NCBI GenBank assembly: GCA_003354225.1
Contig: PIVH01000502.1
Coordinates: 1 to 5,585, forward strand
Reading direction: 5' to 3'
Source of the DNA: Globobulimina sp.
Taxonomy: Eukaryota; Foraminifera; Rotaliida
Length of the DNA stretch: 5,585 nt
Both the position numbers and the translations under genes were made by a program. The notes beneath the pieces are model-generated. The model saw nothing but the letters and a program-made list of their open reading frames with translations. It had not been told where the DNA came from and did not search any database. This document shows, piece by piece, positions 1 to 5,585 of the stretch (positions are counted from its first letter, which is position 1; every line of letters starts with the position of its first letter).

Positions 1-71
1 TGTATTAATAGGAATTGTGAATTTTAATTTAATTTTTTAAACTTTTAAGTAATAAATTTTACTTTAATCAG

Positions 72-1111
72 ATGGAAATTTTAATTTATCAAATATATTA
101 AAATTATATTCCCCTTCAAATTCCTCAAAAATAAAAACTATAATCACAAAAAATGATAAATTTGCTGTCAAAGTTGAATTAATTCTATTTTTCAGTGGAT
201 ATGTTTCTGATGAATTTAGTATTTATGATCTTTATTATAAAATATTTAAATATTTAAATCCGCAAATTAAAAATATTGATCATTTAACAGTTTCGAAAGA
301 ATTAAAATCATTATTTGTAAATAAATGGAATGCTGTTAATATCAATAAATATATTATTTCATTTATCAAACAAATATCAGACAGTTTAAGCTTATTAATG
401 CCAACTGATCAATGTCAATCTTTATTGTTTCGCACAATTCGAATCTTTTGTGCTTATAAAATATTTGATTTAACAAAGTTTTCTGAATTATTAGTCCCAT
501 TGGTTAAAAATGACAGAATTTCACCAACAACTTTATTTTCATGGATTAATAAAGGAATTAAACATGTTTTTGATAGAAATAATTCGTATTATATGACATT
601 TTCAGCCAATTTTATGCAATCTCAATTAACAATGAATACAAATTCATCCTTAGATCAAATATTATCGGCCACATTTTTAAATTATGACCAATCTGAATTT
701 CATGACAAATCAAATAATGTATTACAAGTATTAAAAGATGCGCTAATTTCGGATAATTTAAAAACAGTCACTGATAAACCTCGCCATTTCCCAAATAATT
801 TCAATAAACAACATAAAAAGCCATGGAATAATTATAATAATAAGAATTCTGCCAATAATAAACCAATAATTAAAGATAAATCAAATGAGACTCCCGAAGA
901 AAAGAAAAATCGTAATTTAAATCCATATGCGGCAGAAAAAGTAATTCAGAATTTTTTGGCGAAAACAGGCACTTCGTTTTCGTTAAAAAGTAAATATTGT
1001 TGCTTTTATAATGCATATAATTACTGTCGATTAGGCGATAAATGTCGAAGAGCACATATTTGCGTATTAGATGATAAAAAGCATCCATTATTGAATTGTG
1101 ATAAAATTTAA
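72..1111 (+). CDS. gag: Gag-like nucleocapsid protein with C-terminal CCCH / HPxxxC zinc finger (5' end not ATG)
   Basis: This is probably the Gag (ORF1) protein, which binds and packages element RNA in cytoplasmic particles. The frame is open from nucleotide 68, just after a TAA at 65-67, to the TAA at 1109-1111, about 347 codons. The first in-frame ATG is at 398, but the 110 codons before it look coding and show no stop, so 398 is unlikely to be the real start. An AG at 70-71 may be a splice acceptor. Counting from ATG 398, residues 1-120 are a mixed helical region and 125-180 are a basic, Asn/Lys-rich low-complexity linker. Residues 201-234 hold C-x8-C-x5-C-x3-H (C201, C210, C216, H220), then C222, H229-P230 and C234. 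This finger resembles the terminal motif of DIRS/Ngaro ORF1 proteins. No protease motif was seen. The stop overlaps an ATG (TAATG). Confidence 0.8.
998..1099 (+). other. Zinc-finger segment of Gag (CX8CX5CX3H plus HPxxxC)
   Basis: The codons for C201 to C234 (numbered from ATG 398) are spaced C-x8-C-x5-C-x3-H, exactly the CCCH class spacing. A second set (C222, H229, C234) follows, and the HP pair before the last Cys is typical of DIRS/Ngaro ORF1 ends. The expected role is nucleic-acid binding. That the segment binds zinc is inferred from spacing only. Confidence 0.75.
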
Positions 1112-1126
1112 TGAATTATATTATTT
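1111..1126 (+). CDS. Putative 16-nt first coding exon of the RT-RNase H gene
   Basis: An ATG at 1111-1113 shares its A with the gag stop (TAATG at 1109-1113). Five codons later, after one base of the sixth, comes GTATGA at 1127-1132, a reasonable 5' splice donor. Sixteen nucleotides leave phase 1, and the proposed acceptor (AG at 1416-1417) puts the RT frame at codon position 2, so the join is in frame. This would supply the ATG missing from the RT gene and allow reinitiation coupled to gag termination. GT and AG dinucleotides are common, and phase agreement has a one-in-three chance, so this is a hypothesis. Confidence 0.35.
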
Positions 1127-1417
1127 GTATGAATATTCACTAATATTTAGTTATCATTTTTTAATATTTGAATTACATTCGTATTATCTATTAATGTACA
1201 GATTATTTTAAAGAATTATATATAAATATTAATATCTATTCAATTTTAATAAATTTTGTTAATTTTCCAACATTTTTCCAACATTTAAATTCTGTTTATT
1301 TAAATTTAAATTTTTTAAACTTTTTATTGATGTAATTTATTATTATTTAATTTACATTTGTTTGTTGTAAACATTATACCTTTAACCATTAATATCTTTT
1401 GTTCACACTTTGTCCAG
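1127..1417 (+). other. Gag–RT intergenic gap, putative phase-1 intron
   Basis: These 291 nt are AT-rich and contain stops in the frames I read, so a simple frameshift from gag into RT is ruled out. The gap begins GTATGA and ends in a T-rich stretch followed by GTCCAG (1412-1417), a good acceptor shape. TTAAT near 1389-1393 could serve as a branch region. Coding sequence of higher G+C content starts immediately after the AG. The gap also holds a perfect 11-bp tandem duplication (1263-1284) and a 16-nt stretch shared with the region upstream of gag. I see no other gene in it. The intron status is inferred. Confidence 0.4.
1263..1284 (+). repeat. Perfect 11-bp tandem duplication
   Basis: TTTTCCAACAT occurs twice head to tail (1263-1273 and 1274-1284) in the gag–RT gap, the putative intron. 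It could be a slippage product or a paired binding site. Confidence 0.7.
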
Positions 1418-3222
1418 TAATCGACCCCGAGATCTCTAAAAAAGTAAAAAATTTACAAACATTACACGCCGAAGGTTATAAAAACAAACATCATTTCAAT
1501 ATAAATGCTTTTAGAAAATATTTAAAAAGTAAACAAAATGGAAAATTAGAAATCCATTTTATTGAAAATGGGTTTCCTTTATGGAAATCCTTTCATAACA
1601 AAGGCTGGGAACCTTCAAATCTTTCAACTAAAATTAATAACTTAGTGTGCTCAAAAAGTGATATTATTGCGTTTATTGACAAATTATCTGAGGAGTGTCA
1701 ACAAGGACAAATTGAGCCTATTAATTACGATCCAAAATATGTTTTAATGATATTTGGAACGCCAAAAAAAGATAAATTTGGTTTGTATACTAAAACGAGA
1801 GTCATTCGTAACGGCTCATTCCACGCAAAAGGAAAAACAGCAATAAATCAATGGATTCGCAAAGAAAAATGTAATATGCGAAACCTCCCTAATTTGAAAA
1901 CGTATACAAAATTACTAATAAACAATGAATATATGTCCTTAAGAGACTTAGCTGATTTTTTCAGACAATTAAAATTGCCCGAAAGTGACGCAGATTTTGT
2001 TGGTTACTCCATTTTTGGCCTCCGGTTTAGGGATCGGAGCCAACCATATGGCGTTTCTTCAGCACCCGGCAATTCTCAGTATTTCTCAATCATTTTAGTA
2101 TGGATCCTTAATAATTGTATATTAAATAATAAACAGCAACATTTAATTAATTCAGTCCTCGTTCATATCGATGACTTTGTGATTGCAGCTAAAACAAAAT
2201 CTGATTGCAATCTATTAACAAATCTGTTTGATAATTTATTACGCGAATTGAAAGTAAAAGTATCGGAGCATAAATCTGTAAACAATGTAAGAAAAGGCAT
2301 AATTTATGGCATTTATTGGAATTTAGCAAATAAAACATTAAAAATACCTGATTTGGCTTTAAAACAATTAAAATATTTCATATCATTAGTCATAAAATAT
2401 AGAATCGCCACCGGCAGAGCCTTAGAATCGTTAACTGGCAAAATAATGCATTGGAGCCAGTTAAACAAAGCCACAAAAGCCTTAGCATATAGATCGTTGG
2501 CCTATATTCATAAAAATATTCGAAATGGCAGAATATCAAAATCAGAATGCATAATTTTACCAATTTCAGTGATTAATGACTTGCGTTTCTGGTTAAAATG
2601 GATTGATAATATTAAAATTGTGTCAATGTATACAATTTTAAACAATCCGTCAATTAATGTATTTGCAGCAACTGACGCCTGCGAAATTGGTGCAGGATAT
2701 GTTATGAATTCCATATTTGCAAAATATAAATTCAATAAAAATGATTTAAATTTATCTATAAATCAAAAGGAAGCACATTGTGTCCTTACACTTATTGAGA
2801 CACATAAACACTTTTTAACTGGCAAATCATTAAAATTGTATATCGATAATGCATCCTGTTATTATTCAATGGTTAGGAAATGGTCTTCGTCCTATAATAT
2901 GATGATATTTGTGTATGAATTATGTTTATTGATGATAAAATATAAAATTTATGTTCATTTTGTATGGCTACCATCGGCTTTTAATTTCTTACCAGATCGT
3001 CTATCACGCGCTAAAATGTCTGAATTTTATGAATTGTGTAATACTTTCAATTTAAAATTAGCCGAAATTAAACCAGATTATTTTGGTAGATATCAATTTG
3101 CAAATAACCCATTAATGAATTATGAAAACGATATGAATGAATATGTAAAGTTCATTGAATGGTTAAAACAACCCTTAAATATCAGAGCAATATCACCTTA
3201 TAAATGTTATATGAAAATATAA
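1418..3222 (+). CDS. Reverse transcriptase–RNase H of a DIRS/Ngaro-like retroelement
   Basis: This is the polymerase that makes element cDNA and degrades the RNA template. Numbering is from the TTG at 1399, and the frame is open from 1393. The N-terminal region (about 50-115) has the G-F-P and short helical pattern that precedes RT in DIRS elements. RT motif 2 is around TRVIRNGS (132-140). Motif A is DLADFFRQLKL with D183, motif B is QPYGVSSAPGNSQYF (215-229), and motif C is HIDD with D258-D259. Motif D is near 283-294 and motif E near 300-317. A connection follows (335-367). RNase H has D426 (AATDACEIGAGY), E458 (QKEAH), D483 (YIDNAS) and D533 (LPDRLSR), a full acidic set. The C-terminal 70 residues show no methyltransferase motif. 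It ends in tandem TAA stops. No ATG occurs until codon 117 (nt 1747), inside conserved sequence, so the start is probably supplied by splicing. Confidence 0.93.
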
Positions 3223-3230
3223 TAACTGTC

Positions 3231-3256
3231 CATTTTAAGCATTCCCTAAAATGCTT
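3231..3256. repeat. Overlapping inverted repeats (two mutually exclusive stems) after the RT stop
   Basis: AAGCATT at 3237-3243 pairs perfectly with AATGCTT at 3250-3256 (7 bp, 6-nt loop), followed by a T-rich run. CATTTTA at 3231-3237 pairs perfectly with TAAAATG at 3247-3253. The two stems share bases, so only one can form at a time. The stem plus T-run resembles a transcript 3'-end hairpin as in bacteria or some large DNA viruses. In a eukaryote its role is unclear. Confidence 0.5.
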
Positions 3257-3437
3257 TTTGTTTTTTATATTTTCGGTTTTGAGTCATAAAACTCATTAAA
3301 TTTGATCTATTTTGTAATAAAATGTCTTATTTGCATCAATCTATGGTTAATTTCTTGAATTCGTGAATAATTTCTTAATTTAATCAGTCCATTATAATGT
3401 AAATGATTATACCAATATTACTCAATTTAACTTTTGT

Positions 3438-3450
3438 TATATATATAAAA
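3438..3450 (+). promoter_or_regulatory. Possible TATA-like element for a YR transcript
   Basis: An alternating TA run ending in AAAA (TATATATATAAAA) lies about 130 nt upstream of the proposed first YR exon. In DNA this AT-rich such runs arise by chance, so the call rests only on its position in the longest noncoding gap before a separate gene. Confidence 0.2.
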
Positions 3451-3523
3451 TGTATTATTTATGTTCTATAAATTCAATTGTCATATTTACAAATTCTGAA
3501 TTTAAAATGTTATATTGGCCTCC

Positions 3524-3637
3524 TCAGACCGTTCTGAATTCTCTCTAATTTGAATTAAGAGCGAATCTCTTTCTGTTTCTATGCTCATGTCACGCTCCCC
3601 TGATTCAGGGAAGCGAAGTGACTAAAACGTACTGAGC
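3524..3637 (+). other. G+C-richer structured island upstream of the recombinase
   Basis: By hand count, 3521-3640 has 51 G/C in 120 nt (about 42%), well above the surrounding spacer. It contains three hairpins. TCAGA/TCTGA has a 4-nt loop (3524-3537). AAGAG/CTCTT has a 5-nt loop (3557-3571). A long nested stem spans 3583-3637: GCTCA/TGAGC outside, then GTCAC/GTGAC, then GCT/AGC, then CCCTG/CAGGG with an ATT loop. It could be a structured leader RNA, a recombination or packaging site, or simply an exon. It also carries the only ATG frame with an in-phase donor for YR. Confidence 0.5.
3581..3617 (+). CDS. Putative first coding exon of the tyrosine recombinase
   Basis: An ATG at 3581 (a second in-frame ATG at 3587) opens a short frame that would stop at TAA 3623-3625 if unspliced. 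GT at 3618-3619 (GTGACT) could be a donor. The exon would be 37 nt, phase 1, matching the phase of the acceptor AG at 3844-3845. The exon is rich in Ser, Arg, Lys and Pro codons and much higher in G+C than its flanks. The donor is not a strong consensus and lies in the right arm of a hairpin, so confidence is limited. Confidence 0.33.
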
Positions 3638-3845
3638 TAAATTTAAATTTTAAAAAAACTTCGAAACTGTAACGAAACCCGTTAAGCTTTAAACAATTAC
3701 ATTTAATTTTGTCTCTTGTTAATCGTTCTGGGCATTACTTTTTATCATTTTTGTCTTTCTCTTTTTATTTGTATTTTTTCAAACAATCAAATTCTTTTAC
3801 AAACATTCAAATTTTAATTTTGTATAAAATCTTTATATTGTTTAG
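3618..3845 (+). other. Putative intron / T-rich tract before the recombinase
   Basis: These 228 nt run from GTGACT to TTTAG. The middle (about 3735-3800) is strongly T-rich with few purines, and the final bases are a pyrimidine-leaning acceptor-like tract. The YR frame has a TAA at 3815-3817 and is open from 3818 with no ATG. No other gene was seen. Two copies of CGAAAC lie 5 nt apart near 3662-3678, probably by chance. Confidence 0.35.
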
Positions 3846-5062
3846 AATATTTTCGTTCTCGTTTGGCAAACAATAGAATTGCCCCAAAAGACCTAAAAAA
3901 TACAAAACATATTCAAAAAATTAGATGTAGAGATAAAGTCCATGGTACAAAAATTCATTACATCTCAAATCTGAGAAATTGGTCAAAATATTGCGCCCAT
4001 ATTGATGAAGATCCATTTGCTATGCCCTTAGACCCATTAACTATAACTTATTGGTTTTCTGAAAGAGCCCTCCAATTAGGAAGTGTTCAGTCAATTTATT
4101 CTTGGCAATCAACATTAATTTGGTTATGTAAATTATGTGGAGGTAATTATGAATGGAAAACAAATATAGATTTTGATGATTTTAAAAAAGGATTAAAAAT
4201 AGAATATTGGAAAGAGGCGGCAAGCCGACTCCCTTTTGAACTAAAACACATAATAAAATACACAAAATACTACAAAGCATATGGCCAACATTTAGCGTCT
4301 ATTGATATTAATATATTGGCAAAAGTATTAATTGCACAGATTTATTTTTGCTCAATGTCGAGGCCCTGTGAATTATTAGTATGCAAATCTAGTAAAACTA
4401 AATTCGGAGTTAAACTTAAAAATATATTTCATATAAAGACTGCGCCTAACAAAAGAGATTGGTATTTTATTTTATATGTAGTCTCATTTAAAAATCAAAA
4501 ATTTAAAAGTGTAGTAAAGAAAGTAATTATTGGGGACTCAAGATGTGGTAATAAATATATTAACTTTACACAGAGACACTGTCCGTGTAATTATATAAAT
4601 CCCTATCTATTATTAAGTATATACTTAGAAAGAACATATAAATATTCACTCCAAAACAAATATTTTACAATTAATGAAGATATAAATATATTTAGATTTA
4701 AAAATAATACAAATGCATTAACTACGGATTTATGTGAAATTGCAAAGGAAATCACAATCATTTGCAATTTATCAGAACCAGAAAGATACACTTCCTATGC
4801 CTTTAGAATTGGAGGTTCCTCCCTTGCCAATAATAACCAGATACCACATCCTAAAATACTTAAATATGTTGGCTGGAAACCCGCCAATTTACCACATGTA
4901 TCTTATAGATATATGTGTTATACAGAAATACAGTTAGCAACGTTTATAAAAGAACTTGTCCATGGATACAATTATAAAAATAACTATGTAATAAAACATT
5001 ATAATAACATTGGCGAAATATTCGATCCCTGGGCAAATTGTGTTGATTATAAAAACTGGTAA
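3846..5062 (+). CDS. Tyrosine recombinase (DIRS/Ngaro-type integrase)
   Basis: This is likely the enzyme that inserts the circular cDNA into the genome by Cre/lambda-integrase chemistry. Numbering is from the TTG at 3863. Residues 28-125 form an alpha-helical SAM-like core-binding domain (NLRNWSKYC, TYWFSE, SIYSWQSTLIW). The catalytic domain covers about 125-365. R167 in MSRPCELL is the first Arg, K208-K213 are candidate beta-strand Lys residues, R315 in YAFRIGGSS is the second Arg, W338 sits in the H/W position (VGWKP), and Y350 in SYRYM is the likely nucleophile. Tyr312 replaces the usual His of HxxR. A Cys/His cluster (C228, H239, C240, C242) lies between the strand region and the second Arg. 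The first in-frame ATG is codon 54, inside the N-terminal domain, so the start must come from a spliced exon or non-AUG initiation. Confidence 0.9.
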
Positions 5063-5314
5063 TGTTTCTATATAAATATTTTGATATAACTCCACATAGT
5101 GATTAATTTCCAATGTGTTTGTTTATCTGATTTGTTAATTTTGTTTAAAGAGCAGGAGTTTGTCATTAATTTTAGTGACTTAACGTTTTGTGTTTGGTTT
5201 TTATTTCCCTCTCACAAATTTTTATCTCCTCTGCGTTCTTTTTTAAATTCCTTTAATCGGCCACAGGTTTTAAAAAGTAAAAATTTTGTCCTACGGGAAA
5301 CGGGGTTTTATTTA

Positions 5315-5343
5315 TATTTTATGATTTATTGTATCATAAAATA
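5315..5343. repeat. Perfect inverted repeat, 11-bp stem with 7-nt loop (hairpin 1 of pair)
   Basis: TATTTTATGAT at 5315-5325 is the exact reverse complement of ATCATAAAATA at 5333-5343, with loop TTATTGT. It lies 5 nt from a second hairpin with the same dimensions. Confidence 0.75.
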
Positions 5344-5348
5344 ATTAT

Positions 5349-5377
5349 AATTGATTGGTTTATTCCACCAATCAATT
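5349..5377. repeat. Perfect inverted repeat, 11-bp stem with 7-nt loop (hairpin 2 of pair)
   Basis: AATTGATTGGT at 5349-5359 is the exact reverse complement of ACCAATCAATT at 5367-5377, with loop TTATTCC. Stem and loop lengths equal those of the preceding hairpin, and both loops begin TTATT although the stems differ in sequence. Confidence 0.78.
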
Positions 5378-5433
5378 TGTTAATATGTTTAAATTTAATT
5401 TTAATTTATTTCTCCCGTTTGTTCTAATATAAA

Positions 5434-5464
5434 TCAAGTGGTCATCTTCTTGACATCAACTTGA
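5434..5464. repeat. Interrupted inverted repeat
   Basis: TCAAGT (5434-5439) pairs with ACTTGA (5459-5464), and inside it GTCA (5441-5444) pairs with TGAC (5451-5454) around a 6-nt loop, with unequal bulges between. TCAAG can alternatively pair with CTTGA at 5449-5453. It is a possible recombinase-binding or RNA structure element, and its function is unknown. Confidence 0.45.
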
Positions 5465-5520
5465 AATATATTATATTAACATTTCATTTTGATCTAATTA
5501 TTTTAAGTTTGGTGTTGTGT

Positions 5521-5541
5521 GCATTTGTCTATTCAAAATGC
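5521..5541. repeat. Short inverted repeat near the window end
   Basis: GCATTT (5521-5526) pairs with AAATGC (5536-5541). One more G-C pair can form if an A is bulged. TTGAAGT/ACTTCAA (5552-5558 / 5574-5580) follows closely. These are short stems in AT-rich DNA and may be chance. Confidence 0.3.
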
Positions 5542-5585
5542 GTGTGTCTTTTTGAAGTCTTTACTAAAACTTTACTTCAACTTTT

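Larger units (their letters stand above)
3223..3580 (+). other. AT-rich RT–YR intergenic spacer, first part
   Basis: No long reading frame was seen here. It contains a small hairpin with alternative foldings just after the RT stop (3231-3256), a weak TGAGT/ACTCA hairpin (3280-3295), a TATA-like run (3438-3450) and the start of a G+C-richer island near 3515. A 13-codon ATG frame (3507-3548) is present but has no support as a gene. Confidence 0.6.
1..5585 (+). mobile_element. Ngaro-like (DIRS-order) tyrosine-recombinase retrotransposon, coding core
   Basis: Three collinear + strand genes encode a gag with a terminal CCCH/HPxxxC finger, an RT-RNase H and a tyrosine recombinase. This trio defines DIRS-order retrotransposons, which integrate a circular DNA with a YR instead of a DDE integrase. 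The gene order gag, RT/RH, YR and the lack of a recognisable Dam-type methyltransferase after RNase H fit Ngaro rather than DIRS1 or PAT. All three frames are uninterrupted. No terminal repeats (A1 and B1-A2-B2 split repeats, or inverted termini) could be identified by eye, so the true boundaries are unknown and the span given is simply the window. An alternative is a less-described YR-element clade of an AT-rich protist. Confidence 0.85.
5063..5585 (+). other. 3' noncoding region of the element, rich in hairpins
   Basis: I found no convincing gene in these 523 nt. A GTG-started open frame around 5099-5344 is dominated by Phe/Leu codons expected from T-rich DNA. The stretch holds at least five inverted repeats (5315-5343, 5349-5377, 5434-5464, 5521-5541, 5552-5580). 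In Ngaro elements the region after YR carries the B1-A2-B2 repeats, so this is where they would be expected. No match to the first 71 nt stands out. Confidence 0.6.

Noticed and set aside
1-71. Left copy of Ngaro split direct repeats or inverted termini matching 5063-5585
   Set aside because: Only generic A/T words such as ATTTTAATTT are shared by eye, with no long match in direct or inverted orientation. A dot plot of a longer window would decide it.
1399-1401. TTG as initiation codon for RT (1399) and for YR (3863)
   Set aside because: TTG starts are a bacterial convention. Here they only mark where the open frame begins, and the element is eukaryotic in type.
1085-1420. Programmed frameshift from gag into RT
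   Set aside because: The roughly 280-nt gap between the gag stop and the opening of the RT frame contains several stops, so ribosomes could not simply shift into RT.
2508-2735. Minus-strand open frames within gag, RT and YR (870-1088, 2508-2735, 4603-4791)
   Set aside because: All lie opposite well-supported coding sequence, with no recognisable protein features.
3507-3548. 13-codon ATG frame in the G+C-richer island
   Set aside because: It is very short, and its only GT is in phase 0, which does not match the YR acceptor. It could at most be an upstream ORF.
3589-3622. tRNA or other known RNA gene in the structured island
   Set aside because: The folding is a single nested stem. No cloverleaf arms, T-loop or A/B-box pattern could be assembled.
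4734-4937. 67-codon + strand frame inside the recombinase gene
   Set aside because: It overlaps the YR catalytic region in another frame. The YR frame carries the conserved motifs, so this is a shadow.
5099-5344. Open frame of about 81 codons beginning at GTG after the recombinase gene
   Set aside because: It has no ATG at its start, it is Phe/Leu-rich as expected from T-rich DNA, no motif was recognised, and its 3' end runs into the twin hairpins.

Overview
The window holds the coding core of one tyrosine-recombinase (YR) retrotransposon, all on the + strand. A gag-like protein ends in a CCCH/HPxxxC zinc finger. A reverse transcriptase–RNase H follows, and a DIRS/Ngaro-type tyrosine recombinase comes last. 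The order gag – RT/RH – YR, with no visible methyltransferase domain after RNase H and no DDE integrase, protease or chromodomain, fits the Ngaro branch of the DIRS-like order better than classical DIRS1 or PAT. The DNA is very A+T-rich, intergenic gaps are long (about 300-600 nt), all three genes stop with TAA, and there is no bacterial-style ribosome-binding-site architecture. This points to an AT-rich eukaryotic genome (protist, early fungus or invertebrate). Insertion in a large eukaryotic DNA virus cannot be excluded. I cannot name the host.

Layout: 1-71, AT-rich leader ending in a possible splice acceptor. 72-1111, gag, open 110 codons upstream of its first in-frame ATG. 1112-1417, AT-rich gap, probably an intron. 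1418-3222, RT-RNase H. 3223-3845, long gap with a small hairpin, a TATA-like run, a conspicuous G+C-richer structured island (about 3521-3640) and a T-rich tract. 3846-5062, YR. 5063-5585, 3' noncoding region with several hairpins, including a matched pair.

The main oddity is that none of the three long reading frames has a usable ATG at its start. The first in-frame ATGs of gag, RT/RH and YR lie 110, over 116 and over 50 codons inside clearly coding sequence. Each frame instead opens just before an AG that looks like a 3' splice site, and all three AGs sit in the same codon phase. For two genes a short upstream ATG exon with an in-phase GT donor can be proposed. For RT/RH its ATG overlaps the gag stop codon as TAATG (1109-1113). 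For YR it lies in the structured island (3581-3617). This suggests a YR retroelement whose ORFs are expressed through phase-1 introns or a shared/spliced leader. That is inference and needs transcript data.

In the established DIRS/Ngaro model, Gag packages the RNA, RT/RNase H makes the cDNA, and the YR integrates a circular DNA intermediate instead of an integrase. All RT and RNase H catalytic acidic residues are present, no frame is broken, and YR keeps its nucleophile region, so the copy looks intact or recently active. The split direct repeats expected of Ngaro termini were not found by eye, so the element's ends may lie outside the window.
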